Source of the DNA: Bacteroidales bacterium | GTDB taxonomy: Bacteria > Bacteroidota > Bacteroidia > Bacteroidales > JAOZVK01 | NCBI GenBank assembly: GCA_029938185.1 | Contig: JAOZVK010000058.1 | Location: forward strand, 1-16,758 | Direction: 5' to 3' | Length of the DNA: 16,758 nt | Notes under the pieces: generated by a model | Databases searched by the model: none | Seen by the model: the letters and a program-made list of their open reading frames with translations, nothing else | Told to the model about the DNA's origin: nothing | In this document: positions 1-9,038 of the stretch, in pieces | Numbering within the stretch: the first letter of the stretch is position 1 | Layout: each line of letters opens with the position of its first letter | Translations under genes and position numbers: made by a program

Positions 1-126
1 GTACAAAGACAATTTAATCAGTAAGTTATGAATAGGTAAATGTCGAAAAACTTTTGTTAGACTACTTATAATTTTATTGTTATTGATTAGTCAGGCTACC
101 AGTTTTAAGTTAGACGCTTTTTAACC

Positions 127-177
127 GCAAAGTTACACAACGTTTGACGCAAAGTTTCGCAAAGTTCTGCAAATGTT
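127..177. repeat. Short GCAAAGTT repeat cluster
   Basis: GCAAAGTT occurs at 127-134, 149-156 and 159-166, and a variant, GCAAATGTT, follows at 169-177. The last three are spaced 10 bp apart. It resembles dispersed intergenic GCAAAG repeats I have seen in Bacteroidota genomes. No function can be assigned from the sequence. Confidence 0.6.
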
Positions 178-223
178 CTCTTTAACTTTATGGTTTAAAT
201 CATTTGAAAAACAAGAGTTGTCA

Positions 224-369
224 ACCTAGTGTAACAAGACGTAAGTTTCTTTAGTATTATTTAGACAGGATTAACAGGATTTACATGTTTAAAATCCTGT
301 TAATCATGTAAATCCTGTCAAATTATTACATTTATAAACTTAAGCAACTTATGTCTTAATACACTAGGT
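224..369. repeat. Foldback (MITE-like) repeat
   Basis: Two 31-bp outer arms, 224-254 and 339-369, are inverted copies matching at 26 of 31 positions; both ends begin with ACCTAGTGTA read inward. Inside lies a second inverted structure made of GACAGGATT/TAACAGGAT units: TAACAGGAT at 272-280 pairs with ATCCTGTTA at 294-302, and 273-287 can pair with 305-318. The whole could fold into one long hairpin. The inner units recur beyond the CRISPR locus at 14244-14286, so this is a dispersed family. It could be a non-autonomous transposable element or an extragenic palindrome; no coding capacity is seen. Confidence 0.65.
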
Positions 370-448
370 GGATAGCCATTAATCAGTAAATTAAGCAAAA
401 ATAAATTTTTGAGTAAATAAATTAGATGAACCATTTTTTATAAAAAAA

Positions 449-589
449 TTGTCGAACTAAAATTTTTATTGATTATTACTATTTATAGAAAAAAAACAAA
501 ACTCAAAAAGCTCTTTGACATACTGATAATTAAACACATATACATATATGTCGAACTTCGGGTGTTTATATACAATTACAGTTCGACAA
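449..589. promoter_or_regulatory. Three TGTCGAAC motifs upstream of leader
   Basis: TTGTCGAAC occurs at 449-457, TGTCGAAC at 549-556, and the reverse complement GTTCGACAA at 581-589. The last two form an inverted pair with a 24-nt gap. They lie 30-170 bp upstream of the CRISPR promoter. The motif is fairly GC-rich for this surrounding and so stands out. It may be a regulator site or part of the adaptation leader; this is inference. Confidence 0.4.
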
Positions 590-618
590 TATTTTATATG
601 TAAAATAAGCAAAAAAAA

Positions 619-650
619 TTTGTAAACTCTTAAAAAAGAGTTTAATTTTG
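619..650 (+). promoter_or_regulatory. CRISPR leader promoter with internal palindrome
   Basis: TTTG at 619-622 and TAATTTTG at 643-650 are separated by exactly 20 nt, matching the Bacteroidota housekeeping promoter pattern (TTTG, about 20 nt, TAnnTTTG). Transcription would start near 656-658, just before the first repeat at 665. The spacer region is almost entirely a perfect 9-bp inverted repeat, TAAACTCTT at 623-631 and AAGAGTTTA at 636-644 with an AAAA loop. This could be an operator, or a leader element read by the adaptation machinery. The promoter fixes the leader on the left side. Confidence 0.7.
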
Positions 651-664
651 CTGAAATATTAAGG

Positions 665-3600
665 ATTTTAATTGAACCGTATTGGAATTGAAACACCGAA
701 AATATTGAACGTAGAAACTTAAGAACACAAAATTTTAATTGAACCGTATTGGAATTGAAACGAAGTGCAACCATCAACAAAATTAACTATATTTAAATTT
801 TAATTGAACCGTATTGGAATTGAAACAATAATACTTCGTTTTGTGACAAAAAAAAGATTCCTGATTTTAATTGAACCGTATTGGAATTGAAACAACTCCT
901 GTATAGTCATTTCAGTAAGGCTAAAAGCGATTTTAATTGAACCGTATTGGAATTGAAACGGTAAAAGATTTGTTGTTATCGGTGGTGGTGGTTCAAATTT
1001 TAATTGAACCGTATTGGAATTGAAACCACAAAAAACAAAAAAAAGCAGCCGTTCGGACTACTATTTTAATTGAACCGTATTGGAATTGAAACACGTGTGG
1101 GAGGTGTCCATTTTTTTCGGTATTTTTTATTTTAATTGAACCGTATTGGAATTGAAACAAAAAAAATGGACTTATTATTATGTTTACACAAGAGCATTTT
1201 AATTGAACCGTATTGGAATTGAAACTCGCTAAATTGCGATAATGCTTTTCAGCGTAAGGCATTTTAATTGAACCGTATTGGAATTGAAACACGTGTGGGA
1301 GGTGTCCATTTTTTTCGGTATTTTTTATTTTAATTGAACCGTATTGGAATTGAAACATTTGCACTGTAGCTTGATATTTACGTTTCATCAAGATTTTAAT
1401 TGAACCGTATTGGAATTGAAACGAATATAGCTGTTGTTTTGAAATCTTTTAACTTCTCGATTTTAATTGAACCGTATTGGAATTGAAACACGGACTCTTT
1501 GGAGGGGTTAAAGGTGTAGTCGGTGATTTTAATTGAACCGTATTGGAATTGAAACGTATCAGAAAATACAGCAATTGCATTAGGATATAATATTTTAATT
1601 GAACCGTATTGGAATTGAAACGAAGATTGCATAATGGTTGCTCATACAGCAACATCAAATTTTAATTGAACCGTATTGGAATTGAAACTTGTTTCGGATG
1701 AGTTTCGTGTAGTTTTTGCAATCTGATTTTAATTGAACCGTATTGGAATTGAAACAAAGTATCTTAAAATGAAAAGAATAATACTAAGAATATTTTAATT
1801 GAACCGTATTGGAATTGAAACTTTAGTATTAAGTTAATATTCTTATTTACAGCTGTTATTTTAATTGAACCGTATTGGAATTGAAACATCACTAAAAGTG
1901 TGTAAAAAAGAATGGTCGTATTATTTTAATTGAACCGTATTGGAATTGAAACATTTATTGAATAAACCAAACCATTGTCTATTTTTTTATTTTAATTGAA
2001 CCGTATTGGAATTGAAACATACCATCTAAAGCTTTATATTTGTATCAGATTACAAATTTTAATTGAACCGTATTGGAATTGAAACCGATTGGTTTTCAAC
2101 CGATTAGCGATACAAAACTTAATTTTAATTGAACCGTATTGGAATTGAAACGTATAAGGGTTTAGTTTTGTTTTTTTTTCAAAGACCATTTTAATTGAAC
2201 CGTATTGGAATTGAAACTTATTTCCGAAACTAAGCTTTCTGCATTAGTTCTTTATTTTAATTGAACCGTATTGGAATTGAAACCAATAAAGCAGTTGCCG
2301 TTATGTTTCACGAAAAAAATTTTAATTGAACCGTATTGGAATTGAAACCCTGTTGATATTGTAGTTTTTCCGTCAAATGCTTTTATTTTAATTGAACCGT
2401 ATTGGAATTGAAACAATATCTTTTTCTGTCCAAAACGATAATGGATTTGAATTTTAATTGAACCGTATTGGAATTGAAACTTCTTTTATTCATAGTTTTT
2501 TTAATTTAAATATCTGATTTTAATTGAACCGTATTGGAATTGAAACTATCGTTATTCTCAAGAATTTGAAGACACAAAAAAAATTTTAATTGAACCGTAT
2601 TGGAATTGAAACTTGTATCATTTCGATAATTGCACGAGGATTACCGTTATTTTAATTGAACCGTATTGGAATTGAAACAGCTTGATTGCAGCTTCTTTTG
2701 TTGAAAATTTCTTCATTTTAATTGAACCGTATTGGAATTGAAACAAACATACATTTAGAACTGTTATAGAAAAATACGGAATTTTAATTGAACCGTATTG
2801 GAATTGAAACTATTCTAAAATATACGATATGGGTTACGAGCGTACAGATTTTAATTGAACCGTATTGGAATTGAAACATCTGAAAAATTATTATACAGAA
2901 GATATCGGATTAGATTTTAATTGAACCGTATTGGAATTGAAACGTCAATGATGAAGCCGTTTTTTCTCGTATGATTATAATTTTAATTGAACCGTATTGG
3001 AATTGAAACTTTATCACAGCACAGCCGTATATATATTGTTTGTGTATTTTAATTGAACCGTATTGGAATTGAAACGCCGTTGTACCCAGTTGGAAAGTTG
3101 CATCTTGACCTATTTTAATTGAACCGTATTGGAATTGAAACCAGGTTGCGATTTATCAAAAGAAAATTTACAAATAGATTTTAATTGAACCGTATTGGAA
3201 TTGAAACAAACAAGCTTGTTATTTGTTAGGAGCAGAAGATAAATTTTAATTGAACCGTATTGGAATTGAAACCTCGTATTTGTTGCTGAAATTTCTGAAT
3301 GAGTTGATATTTTAATTGAACCGTATTGGAATTGAAACTTTGTTTTATTCCAATATTAGTTGTAAAACTGAATATTTTAATTGAACCGTATTGGAATTGA
3401 AACTTGGATTACAGTTTGATTGTCGGGGTCTGTTATGTCATTTTAATTGAACCGTATTGGAATTGAAACACATAATCAATATATCTTTTTCTAAAATCCA
3501 AATTCATTTTAATTGAACCGTATTGGAATTGAAACAAAATATGCAGTAATTGATTGACAAACAACAACAATATTTTAATTGAACCGTATTGGAATTGAAA

Positions 3601-6600
3601 CAATCTATAAAATTGTAAGCATAAAGTAATATTCACAATTTTAATTGAACCGTATTGGAATTGAAACAATTGACCAACTGCACCGCTAAGTTTGCTAAAC
3701 GCACATTTTAATTGAACCGTATTGGAATTGAAACACAATCGGATTAAATTGATTGGATATGTCAGCACTTATTTTAATTGAACCGTATTGGAATTGAAAC
3801 AAATATTTCTGTAACATAACCAAAACTCAAAATGCCGATTTTAATTGAACCGTATTGGAATTGAAACCTGGTTGCATAATCATTAATAACCATGCCTACA
3901 TCATTTTAATTGAACCGTATTGGAATTGAAACAGTGTCCTTTCTGATTCGACTTATTCAAATATACGCTATTTTAATTGAACCGTATTGGAATTGAAACT
4001 GCGTTACGCAAACAACTTAACAAAAATATATTCAAAATTTTAATTGAACCGTATTGGAATTGAAACATGAAAATGCAACTTGATTTAAGATTTGTACTTT
4101 TATTTTAATTGAACCGTATTGGAATTGAAACGCAAAGGTGAAATGGAAAGGATTTAGCAGTGAGGACATTTTAATTGAACCGTATTGGAATTGAAACTAT
4201 TGACGGTAGATTGCAACAGTCGCATGTTTGATTATTTTAATTGAACCGTATTGGAATTGAAACAACTGTTTCATTTTCTTAGACATTTGTGGAGTAGCAG
4301 ATTTTAATTGAACCGTATTGGAATTGAAACCACATTTATTAATTGTTATTCCTACAGTGTTTTTATATTTTAATTGAACCGTATTGGAATTGAAACACAA
4401 TCAAACTGTAATCCAAAGGATTGCCGCATGGATTTTAATTGAACCGTATTGGAATTGAAACCCAAAAGATTTTAGCGTGTCCATAAGTGGCACTAATATT
4501 TTAATTGAACCGTATTGGAATTGAAACTTGTTATCTTTGTACGAGTAGAATCGTAAACACCAATATTTTAATTGAACCGTATTGGAATTGAAACCTTTTT
4601 TTCGCTATTCTAATAGACCGCTAAGGTAAAATTTTAATTGAACCGTATTGGAATTGAAACTTACGAACAAAGAAAATAAAAAAAATTAAAGAAATTAATT
4701 TTAATTGAACCGTATTGGAATTGAAACCGGATTGGCACAAAAAAAGGTGTGCCAATCCGCTGTATTTTAATTGAACCGTATTGGAATTGAAACAGAATAT
4801 CTGGTATATCAAAATACCATTTTGCATTAGATTTTAATTGAACCGTATTGGAATTGAAACAAAAATTTACGGTTACATGGCATTCCTGTGTTCCCGATTT
4901 TAATTGAACCGTATTGGAATTGAAACCAGCTGCAATTGTGCGGAGTAGGTTTATCAAATTTAATTTTAATTGAACCGTATTGGAATTGAAACCCCACTGT
5001 CGGCACTAATAAGATTTGAATTTATCCTATTTTAATTGAACCGTATTGGAATTGAAACAGAATATGCATTTTATATGTTCCTAAAATCGCTTTTATTTTA
5101 ATTGAACCGTATTGGAATTGAAACTTGGCATTTTGTTTTAGATAGTGGAGCATTTACATTATTTTAATTGAACCGTATTGGAATTGAAACTTATCTTCTC
5201 CTTGTTTAAGTATTATTTCAGGACGATTTTAATTGAACCGTATTGGAATTGAAACAACGAAAATGGATTAATTTTAGGTTTATCAAAGGTAGATTTTAAT
5301 TGAACCGTATTGGAATTGAAACGATTGACATGTTTAAATTTGAGTTTATCAAAAACATTATTTTAATTGAACCGTATTGGAATTGAAACGCAGATATTGC
5401 AAATGCAAAAAAGTTAGGACTTGAAATTTTAATTGAACCGTATTGGAATTGAAACTAACATGACAAATATCATATAAAAGACATAAATTAAATTTTAATT
5501 GAACCGTATTGGAATTGAAACAACCTATCAAGCTGGGTAATCTTACTTCGTTTGTAGATTTTAATTGAACCGTATTGGAATTGAAACCTGTCTGACGCAC
5601 TCAAAATTTTAGATTACAAAAAAATTTTAATTGAACCGTATTGGAATTGAAACAAAAAAACAATAACAAAACGGAAACCCACGGCTAAAATTTTAATTGA
5701 ACCGTATTGGAATTGAAACTTTTGCTCATTTGTCAGACCTTGCCTTGCCCAGCCCTATTTTAATTGAACCGTATTGGAATTGAAACTTTATTATGATATA
5801 ATAAAAGAGGAAAGTTGGAATTATTTTAATTGAACCGTATTGGAATTGAAACACAGATATTGCAAATGCAAAAAAGTTAGGACTTGAAATTTTAATTGAA
5901 CCGTATTGGAATTGAAACAAAATAAGGTAATTGAATTAAATCAAATGGCAGATGATTTTAATTGAACCGTATTGGAATTGAAACTTCAATGCACGTTGTC
6001 GCGTTCGTTCAATAACATTTGATTTTAATTGAACCGTATTGGAATTGAAACCTAACTTCCGAAACATACAATCAGTTAGCTTTATACATTTTAATTGAAC
6101 CGTATTGGAATTGAAACTATTTCTCTATTCCTTTAATTGATACATAGCTTGAATTTTAATTGAACCGTATTGGAATTGAAACCTATTTTCTGGCAGGCTG
6201 TATCGTATTGGAAAGTAATTTTAATTGAACCGTATTGGAATTGAAACGGGGGTGGGCATGGCTCGGGACTTGAAACCGGGCTGCATTTTAATTGAACCGT
6301 ATTGGAATTGAAACTTCATAGACCAATACTTCAAAAGTGGTTACGATTGCATTTTAATTGAACCGTATTGGAATTGAAACAAATCATGACAAGGCTGTTT
6401 GGTGATAAATCAAAAGATTTTAATTGAACCGTATTGGAATTGAAACTTAATTCAATTTGGTATCTGCTTAGCTCATTTTGCGTATTTTAATTGAACCGTA
6501 TTGGAATTGAAACTACGGATGAATACTTGCAAGTTTATTTGTTTCGTTCATTTTAATTGAACCGTATTGGAATTGAAACAACTGATTGAAGTGGTTTTTG

Positions 6601-7707
6601 TCTAATTTCATTTAGATTTTAATTGAACCGTATTGGAATTGAAACCTCTGTAATCCAATTATTGTATAACTCTATTTCTTGATTTTAATTGAACCGTATT
6701 GGAATTGAAACCAATCTTGTGTATATTTGATTTTATAAGGCTTATTCTTATTTTAATTGAACCGTATTGGAATTGAAACTATTTCTCTATTCCTTTAATT
6801 GATACATAGCTTGAATTTTAATTGAACCGTATTGGAATTGAAACAAAATATTACAAGCATGATTACAATTAATGAAATAAAATTTTAATTGAACCGTATT
6901 GGAATTGAAACTTGTTCATTATATCTAATACTGTTATATTCTAATTTATTTTAATTGAACCGTATTGGAATTGAAACTAATGAGATTGTTTGAGGCGTTT
7001 TTGCCTCAAGCAAATTTTAATTGAACCGTATTGGAATTGAAACCGTTTTTCTTGCTCCCGAATAATCTAAACATTTGCCAATTTTAATTGAACCGTATTG
7101 GAATTGAAACGTCAATAACAGCGGCGATAGTTTCTTATTATCTATATTTTAATTGAACCGTATTGGAATTGAAACGTTTTTCAATCAAAATTAAATCTAA
7201 ACTTAGAAACTAATTTTAATTGAACCGTATTGGAATTGAAACTTTTTTCTCGTATGATTATAATTGATTTCGATGTTGATTTTAATTGAACCGTATTGGA
7301 ATTGAAACAGCCATGCCCACCCCCCGGCAGCCTTGCGTCTCGTTATTTTAATTGAACCGTATTGGAATTGAAACTAATAAACATTATTTTTATTAACATT
7401 TTAAATAAAAAATTTTAATTGAACCGTATTGGAATTGAAACAAAATTTTCAACCTTACAACACTTACATAGACAGAAATTTTAATTGAACCGTATTGGAA
7501 TTGAAACACGTTCACATGGAACTTTGATATCGTCGAAATTGCTGATTTTAATTGAACCGTATTGGAATTGAAACAAAGACATAACGTCTTCTGCCATAAA
7601 ATGTCCTGTCCATTTTAATTGAACCGTATTGGAATTGAAACAATGGAATTGAAACAATGATATTAGATTATAATTAAATTTTAATTGAACCGTATTGGAA
7701 TTGAAAC
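665..7707 (+). CRISPR. CRISPR array, 107 repeats and 106 spacers
   Basis: The 30-bp repeat begins ATTTTAATTGAACC and ends TGGAATTGAAAC; the first copy is 665-694 and the last 7678-7707. Reading through the array I saw no repeat variant. Spacers are 35-38 bp. The repeat ends in ATTGAAAC, the usual 8-nt crRNA 5' handle of type I-B and type III systems, so transcription is inferred left to right, consistent with the promoter at 619-650. The subtype cannot be fixed because no cas genes are in the window. Some spacers are duplicated (1093-1128 = 1291-1326; 6118-6152 = 6780-6814), and several pairs overlap the same target. The array continues at 13769 beyond an inserted element. Confidence 0.98.
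7642..7677 (+). other. Spacer carrying the repeat 3' end
   Basis: This 36-bp spacer is of normal length but contains TGGAATTGAAAC at 7644-7655, identical to the last 12 bases of the repeat and to the element's attachment core. The preceding repeat plus this spacer thus give TGGAATTGAAAC-AA-TGGAATTGAAAC-AA. It lies immediately before the repeat used by the inserted element. Normal spacer length favours genuine acquisition over a duplication or excision scar. Confidence 0.8.
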
Positions 7708-7709
7708 AT
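7696..7709. other. attL core in CRISPR repeat
   Basis: TGGAATTGAAACAT here is repeated exactly at 13769-13782. The first 12 bases are the 3' end of the complete repeat 7678-7707. Integration kept this repeat whole, so the left array should still be processable up to its last unit. Confidence 0.8.
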
Positions 7710-7966
7710 AAATACAAGTTTAATACATTGATTATCAAATATATTATTTTTGGTGAGTAACAAAATAGAAACAAAAAGTAAGAAATTAAAGGAAAAGAAA
7801 CGTTTTTTGATAGGTTTTACTTATTTTTTAAAGTGAGTTTTTTATTAAAAAATAAAATTATTGTTACTAAATATGTGATTTTGTTGAATAGATTGGACAA
7901 ATATAATTATAAAATTTATAATAAATAGTTTTTATATACTATTATTTTCTTTAAAATTTATTTTTC
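7708..7966. other. Left end of element, non-coding
   Basis: This is 259 bp of very AT-rich DNA without a gene. It holds a 22-bp direct repeat at 7756-7777 shared with the right end (13633-13654), and AGTAACAA motifs at 7756-7763 (plus) and 7861-7868 (minus). These are candidate recombinase or excisionase arm sites. No clear terminator for the upstream minus-strand genes is seen, only AT-only stems. Confidence 0.5.
7756..7777 (+). repeat. Left copy of 22-bp terminal direct repeat
   Basis: This 22-mer begins AGTAACAAA and ends TAGAAACAAAAA. It matches 13633-13654 at 21 of 22 positions in the same orientation. It starts 48 bp inside the left end, while its partner ends 114 bp inside the right end. 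It is a candidate arm-type binding site for the element's recombination proteins. Confidence 0.6.
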
Positions 7967-8344
7967 CTATGTAAGTATGAAAACGACTTGATTATAATTC
8001 AAATCTATTTCTTTAGTCATTATAGTTAATCCGTATTGTGTATTTTCTATTTTGTCAATAATGTATAAAGATGTTTTGAGCTTGATACTGTCATTTTCGG
8101 AATATAAACAGTTTTCTATGGTCTGTAATGCATTATCATATAAACTTGTTAATTTGTCCTTAGTGTGTTCCTTTAGTTCCTTAATTAGACTATTGTAATA
8201 AGCTGCAAATTGTGGTTTTTGTTTCCAATTCCATAATGTAGTTCTATCAATATTTAATTTTTTTGCTACATAGGAATATGAAAAACCACTAACTAATAAA
8301 TTAACAGCTTGCAACTCTTTTGCGGATAAATATAAATTATTCAT
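7967..8344 (-). CDS. Terminase-small-subunit-like HTH protein
   Basis: A 125-aa protein, last in the minus-strand gene series. Residues 6-45 form a helix-turn-helix of the phBC6A51/terminase small subunit type: an LSAKELQAV start, then SYSYVAKKLNIDRTTLWNWK, then a PQF segment. In that family this domain binds DNA, in phages often the packaging site, but similar domains occur in transposon and plasmid regulators. The rest is helical and charged, ending in a hydrophobic VVFILT. No large terminase is present, so a packaging role is doubtful; DNA binding is the safe statement. The start follows 46 bp after the stop of the neighbour, and may share its transcript. Confidence 0.75.
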   Translation of the reverse strand: MNNLYLSAKELQAVNLLVSGFSYSYVAKKLNIDRTTLWNWKQKPQFAAYYNSLIKELKEHTKDKLTSLYDNALQTIENCLYSENDSIKLKTSLYIIDKIENTQYGLTIMTKEIDLNYNQVVFILT

Positions 8345-8390
8345 TATTTGGAATTATTAACAAGTTTATATGATTTAATTTATTTAAAAA

Positions 8391-8939
8391 TTACCATTTT
8401 TCATCTGTTTTATTCATTGCATCAAACAAGCTATTATTTAGTGAATTTATGGTATTTAATAGCTGTTCTTTAAGTTTTTTGCGTAATTTTGGATTCTTTT
8501 TTGTGATATTTTCAGGTGTTGTTACACTTTCGGCACTAAATTTTGATGGATTTTTATTATATTTTGCATCGTATTTTTCCTCAAAAACTATATTGGAAAA
8601 TGTGATACGGTATTTAGAATCTTTTAATTCAATTTTTACAACAAAATTTAAATATAATTTAAAAGTTAATATTGATTTTTTTATTATTATATTTGATTTA
8701 CCTTTTCCAATAAGAATGCCTAAATTCTCATTATTCAACTGTAATACATTGCTTGCATCATTAAAATTATCCACAAACCATTCATTTGCACTAATATACA
8801 ATTGTATTTTAGTTTTGTTTTCTACTTTATACACTTTTTGAAAAATGATTTTACCATCTTTAAAATTGAGGTCTTTAAATTGTGCTTTAATATTGATAAT
8901 TATCATTAAGAAAGTAACTGAAAATAATATTTTTTTCAT
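8391..8939 (-). CDS. Secreted DUF4468-like protein
   Basis: A 182-aa protein with an N-terminal signal peptide (residues 1-20, Met-Lys-Lys, a hydrophobic run, then Ala-Gln) and no lipobox cysteine. Residues about 24-115 resemble DUF4468, a TBP-like-fold domain of Bacteroidota secreted proteins: a GKIIFQKV strand, the ANEWFVDNF helix, then LGILIGKGKSNI and a strand-rich segment. The C-terminal 60 residues are lysine-rich and helical. The molecular role of this family is not known to me. It should act in the periplasm or outside. In the element it looks like cargo rather than a replication gene. A TACATTTG box at 8975-8982 (minus) may be its own -7 element, though no good -33 partner is seen. 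Confidence 0.8.
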   Translation of the reverse strand: MKKILFSVTFLMIIINIKAQFKDLNFKDGKIIFQKVYKVENKTKIQLYISANEWFVDNFNDASNVLQLNNENLGILIGKGKSNIIIKKSILTFKLYLNFVVKIELKDSKYRITFSNIVFEEKYDAKYNKNPSKFSAESVTTPENITKKNPKLRKKLKEQLLNTINSLNNSLFDAMNKTDEKW

Positions 8940-9038
8940 AATTTTATATTTTTTAAATAATTATTGAATAAACGCAAATGTATACAATAATATCATGTTT
9001 TTTGTTGTTTTTTGTTGAATAATGTTTAATAATATTTT

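Larger units (their letters stand above)
1..448. other. Non-coding left flank
   Basis: No convincing gene is visible. The stretch holds a cluster of GCAAAGTT-like units at 127-177 and a large foldback at 224-369, both described separately. Interspersed extragenic repeats of these kinds are common in AT-rich Bacteroidota. The remainder is AT-rich with frequent stops in all frames. No cas gene or fragment of one is seen next to the leader. Confidence 0.6.

Noticed and set aside
1093..1195. Possible overlap of neighbouring spacers through GTCCATTTTTTT
   Set aside because: The shared 12 bases are mostly a T run and the flanks disagree, unlike the 16-20 nt overlaps reported.
466..5920. Many short open frames encoding FNSNTVQLK or FQFQYGSIKI repeats
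   Set aside because: They are translations of the CRISPR repeat on the minus strand, joined by spacers that happen to lack stops. They have no own starts or context and are not genes. The same applies to the frames at 7481-7774 and 13717-13995.
6183..6217. Spacer containing CGTATTGGAA, a 10-bp piece of the repeat
   Set aside because: With about 110 spacers, one such 10-bp match is not very unlikely, and it does not correspond to the attachment core.
8449..8841. Plus-strand open frame of 130 codons
   Set aside because: It lies opposite the DUF4468-like gene, which has a signal peptide and a recognisable domain. The plus frame is a hydrophobic shadow of AT-rich DNA.
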